From an uncultured Oscillospiraceae bacterium (GTDB lineage: Bacteria; Bacillota; Clostridia; Oscillospirales; Acutalibacteraceae), in the NCBI GenBank assembly GCA_900540865.1, contig UQHH01000050.1, forward strand, positions 1 through 20,408: a stretch of DNA of 20,408 bases. The letters are read 5' to 3'. Shown piece after piece: positions 13,444-20,408 of this stretch (its first letter is position 1; every line of letters begins with the position of its first letter). The notes beneath the pieces are model-generated. The model was not told the origin of the DNA. It did no database searches and was given only the letters and a program-made list of their open reading frames with translations. Both the position numbers and the translations under genes were made by a program.

Positions 13444-14853
13444 TCAAAAGGGCTCGTTTGTACCAGAAGATTCGGACTGCCCAGTTTGCGAGGCAAGGAA
13501 ATGCGCTTTTGCTGCAGACAATTCTTTGTGAAGATGAACGGCCATAAATGCGGCGACGATGGCAGAGAGAACGTCAGCAATCGGCTGAGCGTAAAAAACG
13601 CCGGTTAAACCGCAAATCGTCGGAAGAAGCAGAATAACAGGTACAAAGCAGATTCCCTGTCTGCAAGCGCCAAGGATACAGCCCTTTGCCGCTTTTCCCA
13701 TCACAAGGAACAGGAACGAATATACCGTGTAGAAACCAAAAAAAATAAAGGAGATGCCGTTTGCCCGCAAAGCGGCCGAACCGACACGAATCATTTCCAT
13801 ATCGCCTTTGGTGAACAGGGCCATAATCTGCGAGGGAAAAATTGCAGCAACCAAGCCGAACACCACACAAAATATGGTAGACCAAAGAATAGCGGTCTTG
13901 ATTGCTTCATGCAGGCGGTCAAACTTCTTCGCTCCATAGCTGAATCCGGCGATTGGCTGAAAGCCTTTCAAAAAGCCGAAAACAATCAAACTGCCCATAG
14001 ACATAATTTTTGTGAGCGGCCCCATTGCGGCCAGCGCGGAACCTCCATATTCTTTCACGGCGTTGTTCATCATACCAAACGAAAGGCTGGTCAAAATCTG
14101 AAATAGTAATGTGGGAATCCCTATTTTCAAAATCTCGGACATGATCTCTTTAGAGAAACAACATTCCTTGATACGGAAATCAAACACACTTTTTTTGCGG
14201 AGGATATAACACATATAGACTACCGTGGAAACTATTTGCGAAATGGCCGTGGCAATCGCCGCACCAGCAACCCCAAGATTGAATACATAGATAAAAACGG
14301 GGTCTAATACCACATTCAATAAGGCACCTGCTATCAATGCACACATGGCTGTCTTGGCGGCTCCCTCGCTTGACACGATATTGTTCATCGTGACATTGAA
14401 TACGTTAAAAATTGAAAACGTGATATAGATACTGGTGTAGGAAATTGCATAAGGCATGACGTCTTCCAATGCGCCGAGTTGACTTAGAATCGGCTTTAGG
14501 AAAATGACAGAGCAAAGGATAAGGATTGCGCCGGTCAATACGCTGCTGTATACGGCGGTGCTGGCTACCTTGTTTGCTTTTTCCTTGTCGCCCCGTCCGA
14601 GCAGCCTTGAAAGGTAGGCGGCGGCCCCGTTTCCAAACAGCAAGCCCAAGCCTACGATTATTTGTCCGAGGGGAAAGGCCACCGTGACCGCGCCCATCTG
14701 ATTGGTTCCCAGCCCACCAACAAAGTAGGTGTCCACGAGGTTGTACAGCGCGTTAATCAACATGCCAAGCATGGTTGGCAGCCCTAACGCCAATAGCGCT
14801 TTTGGAATCGGCGCGCTTCCCAGCAGCGCCATTTTTTTGTTTGGTTCATTCAT
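13444..14853 (-). CDS. MATE-family multidrug efflux transporter
   Basis: A 469-residue transporter with about twelve hydrophobic segments. MATE landmarks include the N-terminal LGLPTMLGMLINALYNLVDTYFVGGLG, an FGNGAAAYLSRLLGRGD stretch, and the second-half equivalent IGIPTLLFQ...GFQPIAGFSYGAK. These proteins expel cationic drugs and toxins using Na+ or H+ gradients; the MepA-like subgroup seems closest. ATG 14853 is preceded by AAAGGAGA at 9 bases; a GTG at 14880 is less likely. It is divergent from the PadR gene, which probably represses it. The base composition is clearly more AT-rich than the flanking genes. Confidence 0.95.
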   Translation of the reverse strand: MNEPNKKMALLGSAPIPKALLALGLPTMLGMLINALYNLVDTYFVGGLGTNQMGAVTVAFPLGQIIVGLGLLFGNGAAAYLSRLLGRGDKEKANKVASTAVYSSVLTGAILILCSVIFLKPILSQLGALEDVMPYAISYTSIYITFSIFNVFNVTMNNIVSSEGAAKTAMCALIAGALLNVVLDPVFIYVFNLGVAGAAIATAISQIVSTVVYMCYILRKKSVFDFRIKECCFSKEIMSEILKIGIPTLLFQILTSLSFGMMNNAVKEYGGSALAAMGPLTKIMSMGSLIVFGFLKGFQPIAGFSYGAKKFDRLHEAIKTAILWSTIFCVVFGLVAAIFPSQIMALFTKGDMEMIRVGSAALRANGISFIFFGFYTVYSFLFLVMGKAAKGCILGACRQGICFVPVILLLPTICGLTGVFYAQPIADVLSAIVAAFMAVHLHKELSAAKAHFLASQTGQSESSGTNEPF

Positions 14854-14873
14854 GTGCTCAGCTCTCCTTTCGC

Positions 14874-14960
14874 TTGACACGAAGCATAGAATATAGTAGT
14901 ATAAATTATAGTATTTAAGACACTTTCGATTATACTACTATAATTTATACTATTTGTCAA
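14874..14960. promoter_or_regulatory. Dyad-symmetric divergent promoter/operator for MATE and PadR
   Basis: The stretch is nearly symmetric about 14917. TTGACA at 14874-14879 (plus) and 14960-14955 (minus) each lie 17 bp from TAGTAT, and a 13-bp inverted repeat TATAGTAGTATAA (14892-14904 / 14930-14942) covers both -10 boxes. Alternative TATAAT boxes exist at 14939-14944 (plus) and 14910-14905 (minus). A 17-bp motif, TAGTATAAATTATAGTA, occurs at 14897-14913 and as its exact reverse complement at 14936-14952. This is a likely PadR operator pair. Confidence 0.65.
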
Positions 14961-14978
14961 TGGAAAAAGGAGGAGCTC

Positions 14979-15515
14979 ATGGCGACCATAGATTTAATTG
15001 TATTGGGAATATTGAAAAGGGAACCGCTCAGCGCCTATGACATTCAAAAATTAGTTGAGTATCGCAACATTTCCAAATGGGTGAAAATCAGCACTCCCTC
15101 AATCTATAAAAAAGTGATACAACTAGAAGAAAAGGGATTGATTAAAAGTAACATCGTCAAAGAGGGAAAAATGCCGGAGAAAGCAATCTATTCGCTAACG
15201 GAAACCGGCGCAAAAGAGTTTGAAAAACTGATGCATGAAATCGCGTTGCAGCCGATACATTTTTTCCTGGATTTCAACGCCGTGATTGTAAATCTGTCCA
15301 GTCTCCCGCCAGAGGGGCAAACGGCCTGTCTGGAAAACATTGCGGGGAATGTGAAAACGCTAAAAACTTATCTGGAAGAAAATATACGGGAAAAAGAAAA
15401 TGCACCTGATATTCCCGAAACAGGTATGGCGGTCCTGCAGCAGCAGTATATATTGGCCCAAGCAATCGAAACGTGGATTGCTTCCCTGAAGGATAACGGC
15501 CTTTCTTCAATTTGA
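14979..15515 (+). CDS. PadR-family transcriptional regulator
   Basis: A 178-residue regulator. The N-terminal winged helix (LIVLGILKREPLSAYDIQKL, then STPSIYKKVIQLEEKGLIK and a wing ending YSLTETG) is the PadR pattern. The C-terminal half is a helical dimerisation domain of the PadR type (PEGQTACLENI...LQQQYILAQAIETWIASL). PadR proteins repress neighbouring detoxification or efflux genes and release DNA on ligand binding. It is the only plus-strand protein gene and faces away from the MATE gene, which is its likely target. The start ATG has AAAGGAGGAGC ending 3 bases before it. Confidence 0.93.
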   Translation: MATIDLIVLGILKREPLSAYDIQKLVEYRNISKWVKISTPSIYKKVIQLEEKGLIKSNIVKEGKMPEKAIYSLTETGAKEFEKLMHEIALQPIHFFLDFNAVIVNLSSLPPEGQTACLENIAGNVKTLKTYLEENIREKENAPDIPETGMAVLQQQYILAQAIETWIASLKDNGLSSI

Positions 15516-15970
15516 GAACGGCCGTGCTATTTCTCGGTCTTTCATCTTACCAGCGGGTAAGGATATGTAATCCGGCCCGGAACGGGAACGAACACTCCTG
15601 TTTTTTTCATACCTTTTTGGATAACCGAAAACGAAGTTTAATAAAGTGGCAAGCAATGCTCCGTGGTACATATGGGGCATTGCTTGTTGCTGGTGGTCCG
15701 CCTAAAATCCCTCGGACAAGTGCGCAGCGCTCTTGCCGAAACGCCCTGCGGACGCTTTGTGCAATATAGGACGATGTTTCATGTATATAGGTAAAAAAGC
15801 AGCGGTTCGCTCCATGCATAAATCGGCCTGCTTTTCCAACATAGGAAAAGATACCAGCCACCCCAAAAAGGGAGGAGTGCCCGGAGTAAACCGCTATAAA
15901 ATACGATTGTTATACGGGGTGTGATTATAAAACGGTGAGCGACGATATAAGCTGCTTCCTTTGCTATTAT
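15516..15970. other. Intergenic stretch without a convincing gene; several hairpins
   Basis: This 455-bp gap lies between convergent genes. It contains a 13-bp stem-loop (15650-15662 with 15674-15686), then GTCCG...CGGAC (15696-15717) and an imperfect CAAG...CTTG stem (15717-15735). An AAAAGCAG...CTGCTTTT pair (15795-15835) could weakly terminate leftward transcription. An 84-codon minus-strand frame (15607-15861) overlaps the hairpins, but it lacks a clear ribosome site or recognised domain, so I do not call it a gene. PadR's own terminator is not obvious; an ACGGCC/GGCCGT pair straddles its stop. Confidence 0.5.
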
Positions 15971-16004
15971 AAATAAAAAATCCCGCTGAAATCAATCAGC
16001 GGGA
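15971..16004 (-). terminator. Rho-independent terminator overlapping a stop codon
   Basis: A perfect 9-bp stem TCCCGCTGA/TCAGCGGGA (16004-15996 with 15989-15981, loop of 6) is followed on the minus strand by TTTTTTATTT. The upstream arm contains the last codons and the TGA stop of the reductase gene. Confidence 0.92.
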
Positions 16005-16721
16005 AAAAGGGTGCCGCGCCGGCAGGCGCATATCTATCATGCGGTCGTCACGTACAAGAACGTCCGATTCCTCTACTAAGAAATCCGAATGCTCCTTTTG
16101 CAGGGTTTGTACAATTTCATAAAAGCTCATATTTACGTTTGCGTTAAAGAGGTATGTATCAGGCGGCAGCCCCATTGCCGTGAGCAGCGCCTCTGACGTA
16201 TCCCACAGGTACGAGCAGGAGGGATACCAGCGCCTTCCCGCGCGGATAACGCCGTAGTCCTTGATTTGCTTTGTCAAAAAGTCCACCATATTGTTGCTGC
16301 CCGGCTCCCGGCCGATTTGCCAGCCGAGCCGGACAATGCGCGCGTCTGTGTTTACGCTTTTAATCATCTCTTCGCAGCGGATTTTATACTTTCCATAATC
16401 TGTAACGGAAAACGGTTCGTCCTTTGGTATATACGGGCCGCTGTTTTTATCGCTCAGTACGTCTACCGTACTTGTAAAAAGGAACCCGATACCATGTTGC
16501 GCGCAAACCTGCGCCATATCGCGCGCCCACTGTTCCGGCCCCATTGCGATGTGCAGCACATATTCCGCCCGTTCCCGTAAAAGAAACTCTCTCGTTTTCA
16601 AAAGGCTGTCTGTTGGGACGGCCTTTCTGTCCCATGGAATAACGGTATGGCCACATGCCATAAGCTCTTTTGCCGCGTATGGCGCTACCGTACCGTTCAT
16701 TCCTGTTATAATAACCCGCAT
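15996..16721 (-). CDS. RmlD-like NAD(P)-dependent sugar reductase/epimerase family protein
   Basis: A 241-residue SDR with an N-terminal ITGMNGTVAPYAA Rossmann loop (G7, G10, A13), FTSTVDVLS strand, and the catalytic pair Y109-GKY-K113, then IVRLGWQIG. This resembles dTDP-4-dehydrorhamnose reductase and related sugar-nucleotide reductases, but it is 40-60 residues shorter than usual. The start ATG has GGGGG 5-6 bases upstream and lies 15 bp after the neopullulanase stop, so they share a transcript. There is no other rhamnose or nucleotide-sugar gene beside it, so the substrate is open. The stop codon lies inside the terminator hairpin. Confidence 0.82.
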   Translation of the reverse strand: MRVIITGMNGTVAPYAAKELMACGHTVIPWDRKAVPTDSLLKTREFLLRERAEYVLHIAMGPEQWARDMAQVCAQHGIGFLFTSTVDVLSDKNSGPYIPKDEPFSVTDYGKYKIRCEEMIKSVNTDARIVRLGWQIGREPGSNNMVDFLTKQIKDYGVIRAGRRWYPSCSYLWDTSEALLTAMGLPPDTYLFNANVNMSFYEIVQTLQKEHSDFLVEESDVLVRDDRMIDMRLPARHPFSR

Positions 16722-16736
16722 GGCTGCCCCCTTTAT

Positions 16737-18485
16737 TTAAAGCGCCGAAATACACACGCCGCCCGGTGTCAGGCAAGCGCCGTCGTACAAACGGGAAAAC
16801 AGCACGTTTTTTTCAGCAAGAGTAATCTTTTCCTTTCCCGCGTTGATTGTGACCTTGATACGGTTTGCCTTTTCGTCGGTTTTTATATATTCAACTACAC
16901 GGTTTCCCGGCTTTGTTTCAACAAACGCCAGCTCCCCGCTTTGAAAGGCCGGGATTTCTTTACGCAGGCGTATCAGCGCCTTCATTGTTTCCAAGCGTTC
17001 TTTATATTTTCCGGCATCTATATCGTCCCACGGCATACAGCGGCGGCAGTCCGGGTCGGGTCCGCCCTCGAGCACGATTTCCGTCCCGTAATATATACAG
17101 GGGCTGCCCTGCAACGTAAACAGGACTGCAAGCTGCTGATAGAACACGTCCTCGTCCTGTGTGCGGTAAATCAGCCGTTCCGTGTCGTGAGAATCGAGCA
17201 GGTTGAAGAGTACTTCGTTTGTCTGCTCCATATACATGGAGCGGCAGCGGTTGATACTATGGGCAAAATCCCTTCTTGTAAGCGTGGACTCAAGCCAAAA
17301 GCCGGAGATTGCTTCTGTCAGGGGATAGTTCATTACCGCGTCCAGCTCGTCGCCCTGCAGCCATTTGGTGGAATCGTGCCAGATTTCACCGAGCAGGTAT
17401 ACATCGGGATTTATGGCCTTGACATGCTTTCTCAGCGTGCGCAGGAAATCGTGGGACATCTCGTTTGCCACGTCGAAACGGAAGCCGTCAACGCCGCACT
17501 GCGTTATCCAGTATTCGCAGACCCTGCAAAAATACGCGGCGACCTCGCTGTTGTTCGTATTGAGCTTCGGCATCCTGTTGGAAAACGCAAAGGAGTAATA
17601 CCGCCCGTCGCGCGTGCCGTCCTTTTTATCGTCGACCGGAAACTCGTTTATCATAAACCAGTCGCGGTATTTCGAATGCTCGCCGTTTTCGAGCACGTCG
17701 CGCCACGGTGCAAAGCCTCTGCCGCAGTGGTTGAACACCGCATCGAGCATAATTCTTATGCCGCGCTTGTGCGCCTCTTCGCAAAGTGTTTTCATCAGCG
17801 CGTTGTCACCGAACGACGAATCGATTTTCATGTAATCCGACGTATCGTATTTATGCGTGGTTGACGCCTCAAACAGCGGATTGAAATAAATTCCGGTAAT
17901 CCCAAGCTCCTTTAAATAGTCGAGCCTGCTGATAACGCCCTGCAAATCCCCGCCGTAGCAGTCATAGTGGTGCGGCCGCTCCGATTTCCACGGCTTTGCC
18001 CCCTTTGGGTCGTTGCTTTTATCGCCGTTGCAGAAGCGCTCCGGGAAAATCTGGTACCAGACCGTGTCCTTTACCCACGCGGGTGTGACGTTCAGGTCCG
18101 CCTCGTTCATCCACGGGAATACAAAATGCTGCAGCCGTACACCCGGGATATGGAGCCTGTCCTTTGTCAGAAAGCCGTTCTCGAAATAATAGAGCGTGTC
18201 TTTTCCGTCGGACAATTTAAAATAGTATTTGCACCTTTTATATTTCGGCGTTACCTTAGCGCTCCACCAGACGTGTCCGTAAAGCTCCATTTCCCTTACC
18301 ATGGTAAGCTTCTGTCCGCTCCAGCGTTCATGACCACCGAGAATCCCCGCCTCGAACGGGTCGCCGTAATAAAGGGTAACCGATTCGACATCATAGCCTG
18401 TCTTTATATTGATAACCAGGTCGTCCCGGTTTCTTTGATAACAATACTGGTCGCCTGTTTTATGGTAAACAGCTTCGCGTATCAT
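16737..18485 (-). CDS. Neopullulanase / cyclomaltodextrinase / maltogenic amylase (GH13_20)
   Basis: A 582-residue enzyme without a signal peptide that hydrolyses cyclodextrins, pullulan or malto-oligosaccharides in the cytoplasm. An N-terminal CBM34-like beta domain (about 1-120) precedes the GH13 barrel. Visible motifs are WYQIFPERF, DAVFNH, MPKLN (typical of subfamily GH13_20), nucleophile D338 in GFRFDVANE, acid/base E367 in GEIWHD, and D434 in DSHDTERL. A C-terminal beta domain ends the protein. ATG 18485 is preceded by GGAGG at 9 bases; an upstream start at 18557 would run through the promoter region. It is probably co-transcribed with the RmlD-like gene and complements the secreted amylase. 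Confidence 0.94.
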   Translation of the reverse strand: MIREAVYHKTGDQYCYQRNRDDLVINIKTGYDVESVTLYYGDPFEAGILGGHERWSGQKLTMVREMELYGHVWWSAKVTPKYKRCKYYFKLSDGKDTLYYFENGFLTKDRLHIPGVRLQHFVFPWMNEADLNVTPAWVKDTVWYQIFPERFCNGDKSNDPKGAKPWKSERPHHYDCYGGDLQGVISRLDYLKELGITGIYFNPLFEASTTHKYDTSDYMKIDSSFGDNALMKTLCEEAHKRGIRIMLDAVFNHCGRGFAPWRDVLENGEHSKYRDWFMINEFPVDDKKDGTRDGRYYSFAFSNRMPKLNTNNSEVAAYFCRVCEYWITQCGVDGFRFDVANEMSHDFLRTLRKHVKAINPDVYLLGEIWHDSTKWLQGDELDAVMNYPLTEAISGFWLESTLTRRDFAHSINRCRSMYMEQTNEVLFNLLDSHDTERLIYRTQDEDVFYQQLAVLFTLQGSPCIYYGTEIVLEGGPDPDCRRCMPWDDIDAGKYKERLETMKALIRLRKEIPAFQSGELAFVETKPGNRVVEYIKTDEKANRIKVTINAGKEKITLAEKNVLFSRLYDGACLTPGGVCISAL

Positions 18486-18523
18486 AATCTGCCGCCTCCG
18501 ATTCTTTTGAACAAAACAACAAC

Positions 18524-18539
18524 ATTGTAAACCATTACA
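18524..18539. promoter_or_regulatory. cre-like palindrome overlapping a candidate -10 of the neopullulanase operon
   Basis: TGTAAACCATTACA (18526-18539) has perfect TGTAA/TTACA arms and fits the pattern TGWAANCGNTNWCA except for C in place of the central G. One arm overlaps a minus-strand TACAAT (18529-18524) that could be the -10; its -35 (TTTCTT) is weak. Binding of a CcpA/LacI-family regulator here would block the promoter. Confidence 0.5.
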
Positions 18540-18590
18540 GCGGCAAAAGAAAGTCATCTTCTCACTTTTTATAGCAATTTTCTGACATAT

Positions 18591-18622
18591 AAAAGAAGAA
18601 GCGGTAAAAAAACCGCTTCTTC
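18591..18622 (-). terminator. Rho-independent terminator of the acyl-CoA synthetase gene
   Basis: A perfect 11-bp stem GAAGAAGCGGT/ACCGCTTCTTC with a 6-base loop is followed by four T on the minus strand, about 21 bases after the synthetase stop. Confidence 0.88.
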
Positions 18623-18643
18623 ATGTTCTGTAAAATATTAAAT

Positions 18644-20287
18644 TTATTCCTTTTCGTCGCCGCGGATGGCGGTACGGCGGATTTTTCCGCTAATGGTTTT
18701 AGGCAGCTCGTCGACAAATTCGACCACCCTGGGGTATTTGTAGGGCGCCGTCTGCTTTTTGACGTAGTCCTGGATTTCCTTTTTCAGCTCATCGCTCGCC
18801 GTGTAGCCCCTTGCAAGTACGATGGTCGCCTTGACGACCTGTCCCCTAATTGGGTCGGGTACGCCTGTAATCGCGCATTCCAGGCAGCAGGGGTGCTCCA
18901 TGAGCACGCTCTCGATTTCAAACGGGCCGATGCGGTAGCCGGAGCTTTTAATGATGTCGTCTGTACGGCCGACAAACCAGAAATAGCCGTCCTCGTCGCG
19001 CCACGCCGTGTCGCCCGTATGATAAACGCCGTCGTCCCAGACTGTTTTTGTCAGCGCGTCGTCCTCATAATAGCCGCAGAACATGCCGCAGGGCTTGCCC
19101 TTATCGGTGCGCACGACAATTTCCCCAACGGTGCCCGGCTCAACGGAATTGCCCTCCAGGTCGATTAGGTCAATATCGTACGCGGGCGACGGCTTGCCCA
19201 TGGAACCGGGCTTCGGCTCCGTCCCCACAGCGTTAAAGAGCGTAAGCGTCGTCTCCGTCTGCCCAAAGCCTTCCATGAGCTTTAAGCCCGTGGACTGGAA
19301 GAACTGGTTGAACACCTCGGGGTTTAACGGCTCGCCCGCGATGGTCGCGTGGCGGATGCTCGACAAATCGTATTTGTCCAAGTCCTCCTTGATAAAGAAG
19401 CGGTACATCGTCGGAGGCGCGCAGAAGGTCGTTATCTTATATTTTTCAAACAGCGGCAGAAGCTCGCTGGGCGTGAACTTGTCAAAATCGCAGACGAAAA
19501 TGCCCGCTTCCATAAACCACTGGCCGTAAAGCTTGCCCCACATGGCTTTCATCCAACCGGTGTCGGAAAGCGTCAGGTGCAGGCCGTCGGGAACGACGTC
19601 GTGCCAGTATTTCGCCGTAATGATATGCCCCAGCGGGTAAGTCTGGTCGTGCCATACCATTTTGGGCATTCCGGTCGTTCCAGAGGTAAAGTATAAAAGC
19701 ATGGGGTCTGTGGCTTCCGTCTCAATGCGGCCGAGCTTATCGGAATATTTAGAAAGCTCCGCGTCAAAATCGGTCCAGCCGTCCCTTTTGCCCCTGACGC
19801 TGATTTTCACCTTGAGCGTCGGGCTTTCCGGCGCCGCCGCGTCCACATGCTCTATGACCTCTCCGTCGGTCGTGCAGACGACAGCCGTGACATGCGCCGC
19901 GTTAAAGCGGTAAACGAGGTCTTTTTTCGTCAGCAGGTTGGTCGCGGGAATGCCGACCGCCCCGATTTTATGGAGTCCGAGCAGCGCAAACCAGAACTGG
20001 TAATGCCTTTTTAAAATCAATACGACGGTGTCGCCGCGTTTAATGCCGAGCTCTGTAAACATGTTCGCCGCCATATTGCTGTATTTTGAGATGTCGGCAA
20101 AGCTGAAGGTGTGCTCCTCGCCCTTGTCGTTGCACCACAGCATGGCGCGGCGTTCAGGCTCAGCCTTTGCGATTTCGTCTATGACGTCGTATGCGAAATT
20201 GAAATTTTTATCATAAACCGGCTCAAAGCCGACCAGTTGTCCGTTATAAAAAGTTTCTTTGCAGAATTTCTGATGGATATTAAGCAT
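18644..20287 (-). CDS. AMP-forming acyl-CoA synthetase (acetyl/medium-chain type)
   Basis: A 547-residue enzyme of the ANL superfamily that activates a carboxylic acid with ATP to an acyl-AMP and then to acyl-CoA. It has the P-loop YFTSGTTGMPKM (199-210), GEPLNP, the GFGQTETT motif, YHTGDTAWRDEDGYFWFVGR, the hinge region DDIIKSSGYRIGPFEIE, and the C-terminal catalytic lysine (about K535) in SGKIRRT. The sequence is closest to the acetyl-CoA synthetase/ACSM-like group; acetate, propionate or a branched or medium-chain acid are all possible. ATG 20287 is preceded by GGAAAGGA at 12 bases; GTG 20314 is an alternative. It follows a probable cupin gene by 44 bp, suggesting an operon. Confidence 0.93.
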   Translation of the reverse strand: MLNIHQKFCKETFYNGQLVGFEPVYDKNFNFAYDVIDEIAKAEPERRAMLWCNDKGEEHTFSFADISKYSNMAANMFTELGIKRGDTVVLILKRHYQFWFALLGLHKIGAVGIPATNLLTKKDLVYRFNAAHVTAVVCTTDGEVIEHVDAAAPESPTLKVKISVRGKRDGWTDFDAELSKYSDKLGRIETEATDPMLLYFTSGTTGMPKMVWHDQTYPLGHIITAKYWHDVVPDGLHLTLSDTGWMKAMWGKLYGQWFMEAGIFVCDFDKFTPSELLPLFEKYKITTFCAPPTMYRFFIKEDLDKYDLSSIRHATIAGEPLNPEVFNQFFQSTGLKLMEGFGQTETTLTLFNAVGTEPKPGSMGKPSPAYDIDLIDLEGNSVEPGTVGEIVVRTDKGKPCGMFCGYYEDDALTKTVWDDGVYHTGDTAWRDEDGYFWFVGRTDDIIKSSGYRIGPFEIESVLMEHPCCLECAITGVPDPIRGQVVKATIVLARGYTASDELKKEIQDYVKKQTAPYKYPRVVEFVDELPKTISGKIRRTAIRGDEKE

Positions 20288-20331
20288 GTTGGCCGATGTT
20301 CCTTTCCTTCTCACAATTTTAAACGTATTGG

Positions 20332-20408
20332 TTATTCCTTTTCTTTTTTGGGCGGATGGATCGTGATGGCCAAAAACTCGCAGTCCTGTCCTCCCGTCGC
20401 AATCATGC
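20332..20408 (-). CDS. C-terminal fragment of a probable cupin-domain regulator (cut by window edge)
   Basis: Only the last 24 codons and a TAA stop are inside the window. They read MIATGGQDCEFLAITIHPPKKEKE and continue open to the edge. The pattern (G.D.EFLAI.I.PP at the very C-terminus) is like the last strand of cupin domains in XRE-cupin regulators, which are often placed before AMP-binding synthetases in Clostridia. That identity is inference from a short tail. It would be co-transcribed with the synthetase. Confidence 0.5.
   Translation of the reverse strand, partial: MIATGGQDCEFLAITIHPPKKEKE

Noticed and set aside
15733..15924. A 63-codon plus-strand frame in the 15.5-16.0 kb gap
   Set aside because: No ribosome site at a sensible distance and no recognisable domain; composition looks like chance.
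16647..17864. A 405-codon plus-strand open frame opposite the neopullulanase
   Set aside because: Antisense shadow of a well-supported GH13 gene; its protein is cysteine- and histidine-rich without family features.
1..20408. CRISPR arrays, insertion sequences, prophage genes or riboswitches
   Set aside because: I looked for spaced direct repeats, transposase motifs, integrase motifs and long structured leaders and saw none that hold up.

Overview
This window reads as a chromosome segment from a Gram-positive Clostridia-type gut bacterium, most likely a starch-degrading member of the Ruminococcaceae/Oscillospiraceae. The main pointers are a secreted alpha-amylase carrying a dockerin and CBM26-like starch-binding modules (the protein style of the Ruminococcus bromii amylosome), AGGAGG-type ribosome binding sites, and XRE, PadR, MATE and short ABC modules typical of gut Firmicutes. 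I do not name a species. Every protein gene except one is on the minus strand; only the PadR regulator is on the plus strand.

Region 1 (1-384) holds a tRNA-Leu(CAG) with its own promoter and terminator. Region 2 (384-6179) is a five-gene surface-polymer operon transcribed leftward: an ABC-2 permease, its ATPase, an IspD/TarI-type cytidylyltransferase, an extended SDR, and a fusion of a degenerate SDR domain to a LicD-type phosphotransferase. IspD-like plus SDR plus LicD is the logic of CDP-polyol synthesis and polyol-phosphate (or similar) transfer, here tied to a TagGH-like exporter.

Region 3 (6245-10310) is the large dockerin amylase with its own terminator and extended -10 promoter. Region 4 (10316-13389) is a four-gene XRE regulator / small membrane protein / ABC ATPase / permease operon with a consensus promoter and a probable autoregulatory operator. 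Region 5 (13444-15515) is a divergent MATE efflux / PadR pair of visibly lower G+C, separated by a dyad-symmetric promoter region. The 15516-15970 stretch has no convincing gene but carries several hairpins.

Region 6 (15971-18539) is a GH13_20 neopullulanase/maltogenic amylase followed by a small RmlD-like reductase. The secreted amylase would make malto-oligosaccharides outside the cell, and the signal-less neopullulanase would hydrolyse imported ones; both genes have a catabolite-repression-like 14-bp site upstream. Region 7 (18591-20408) is an AMP-forming acyl-CoA synthetase preceded by the tail of a probable cupin-type protein cut by the window edge.
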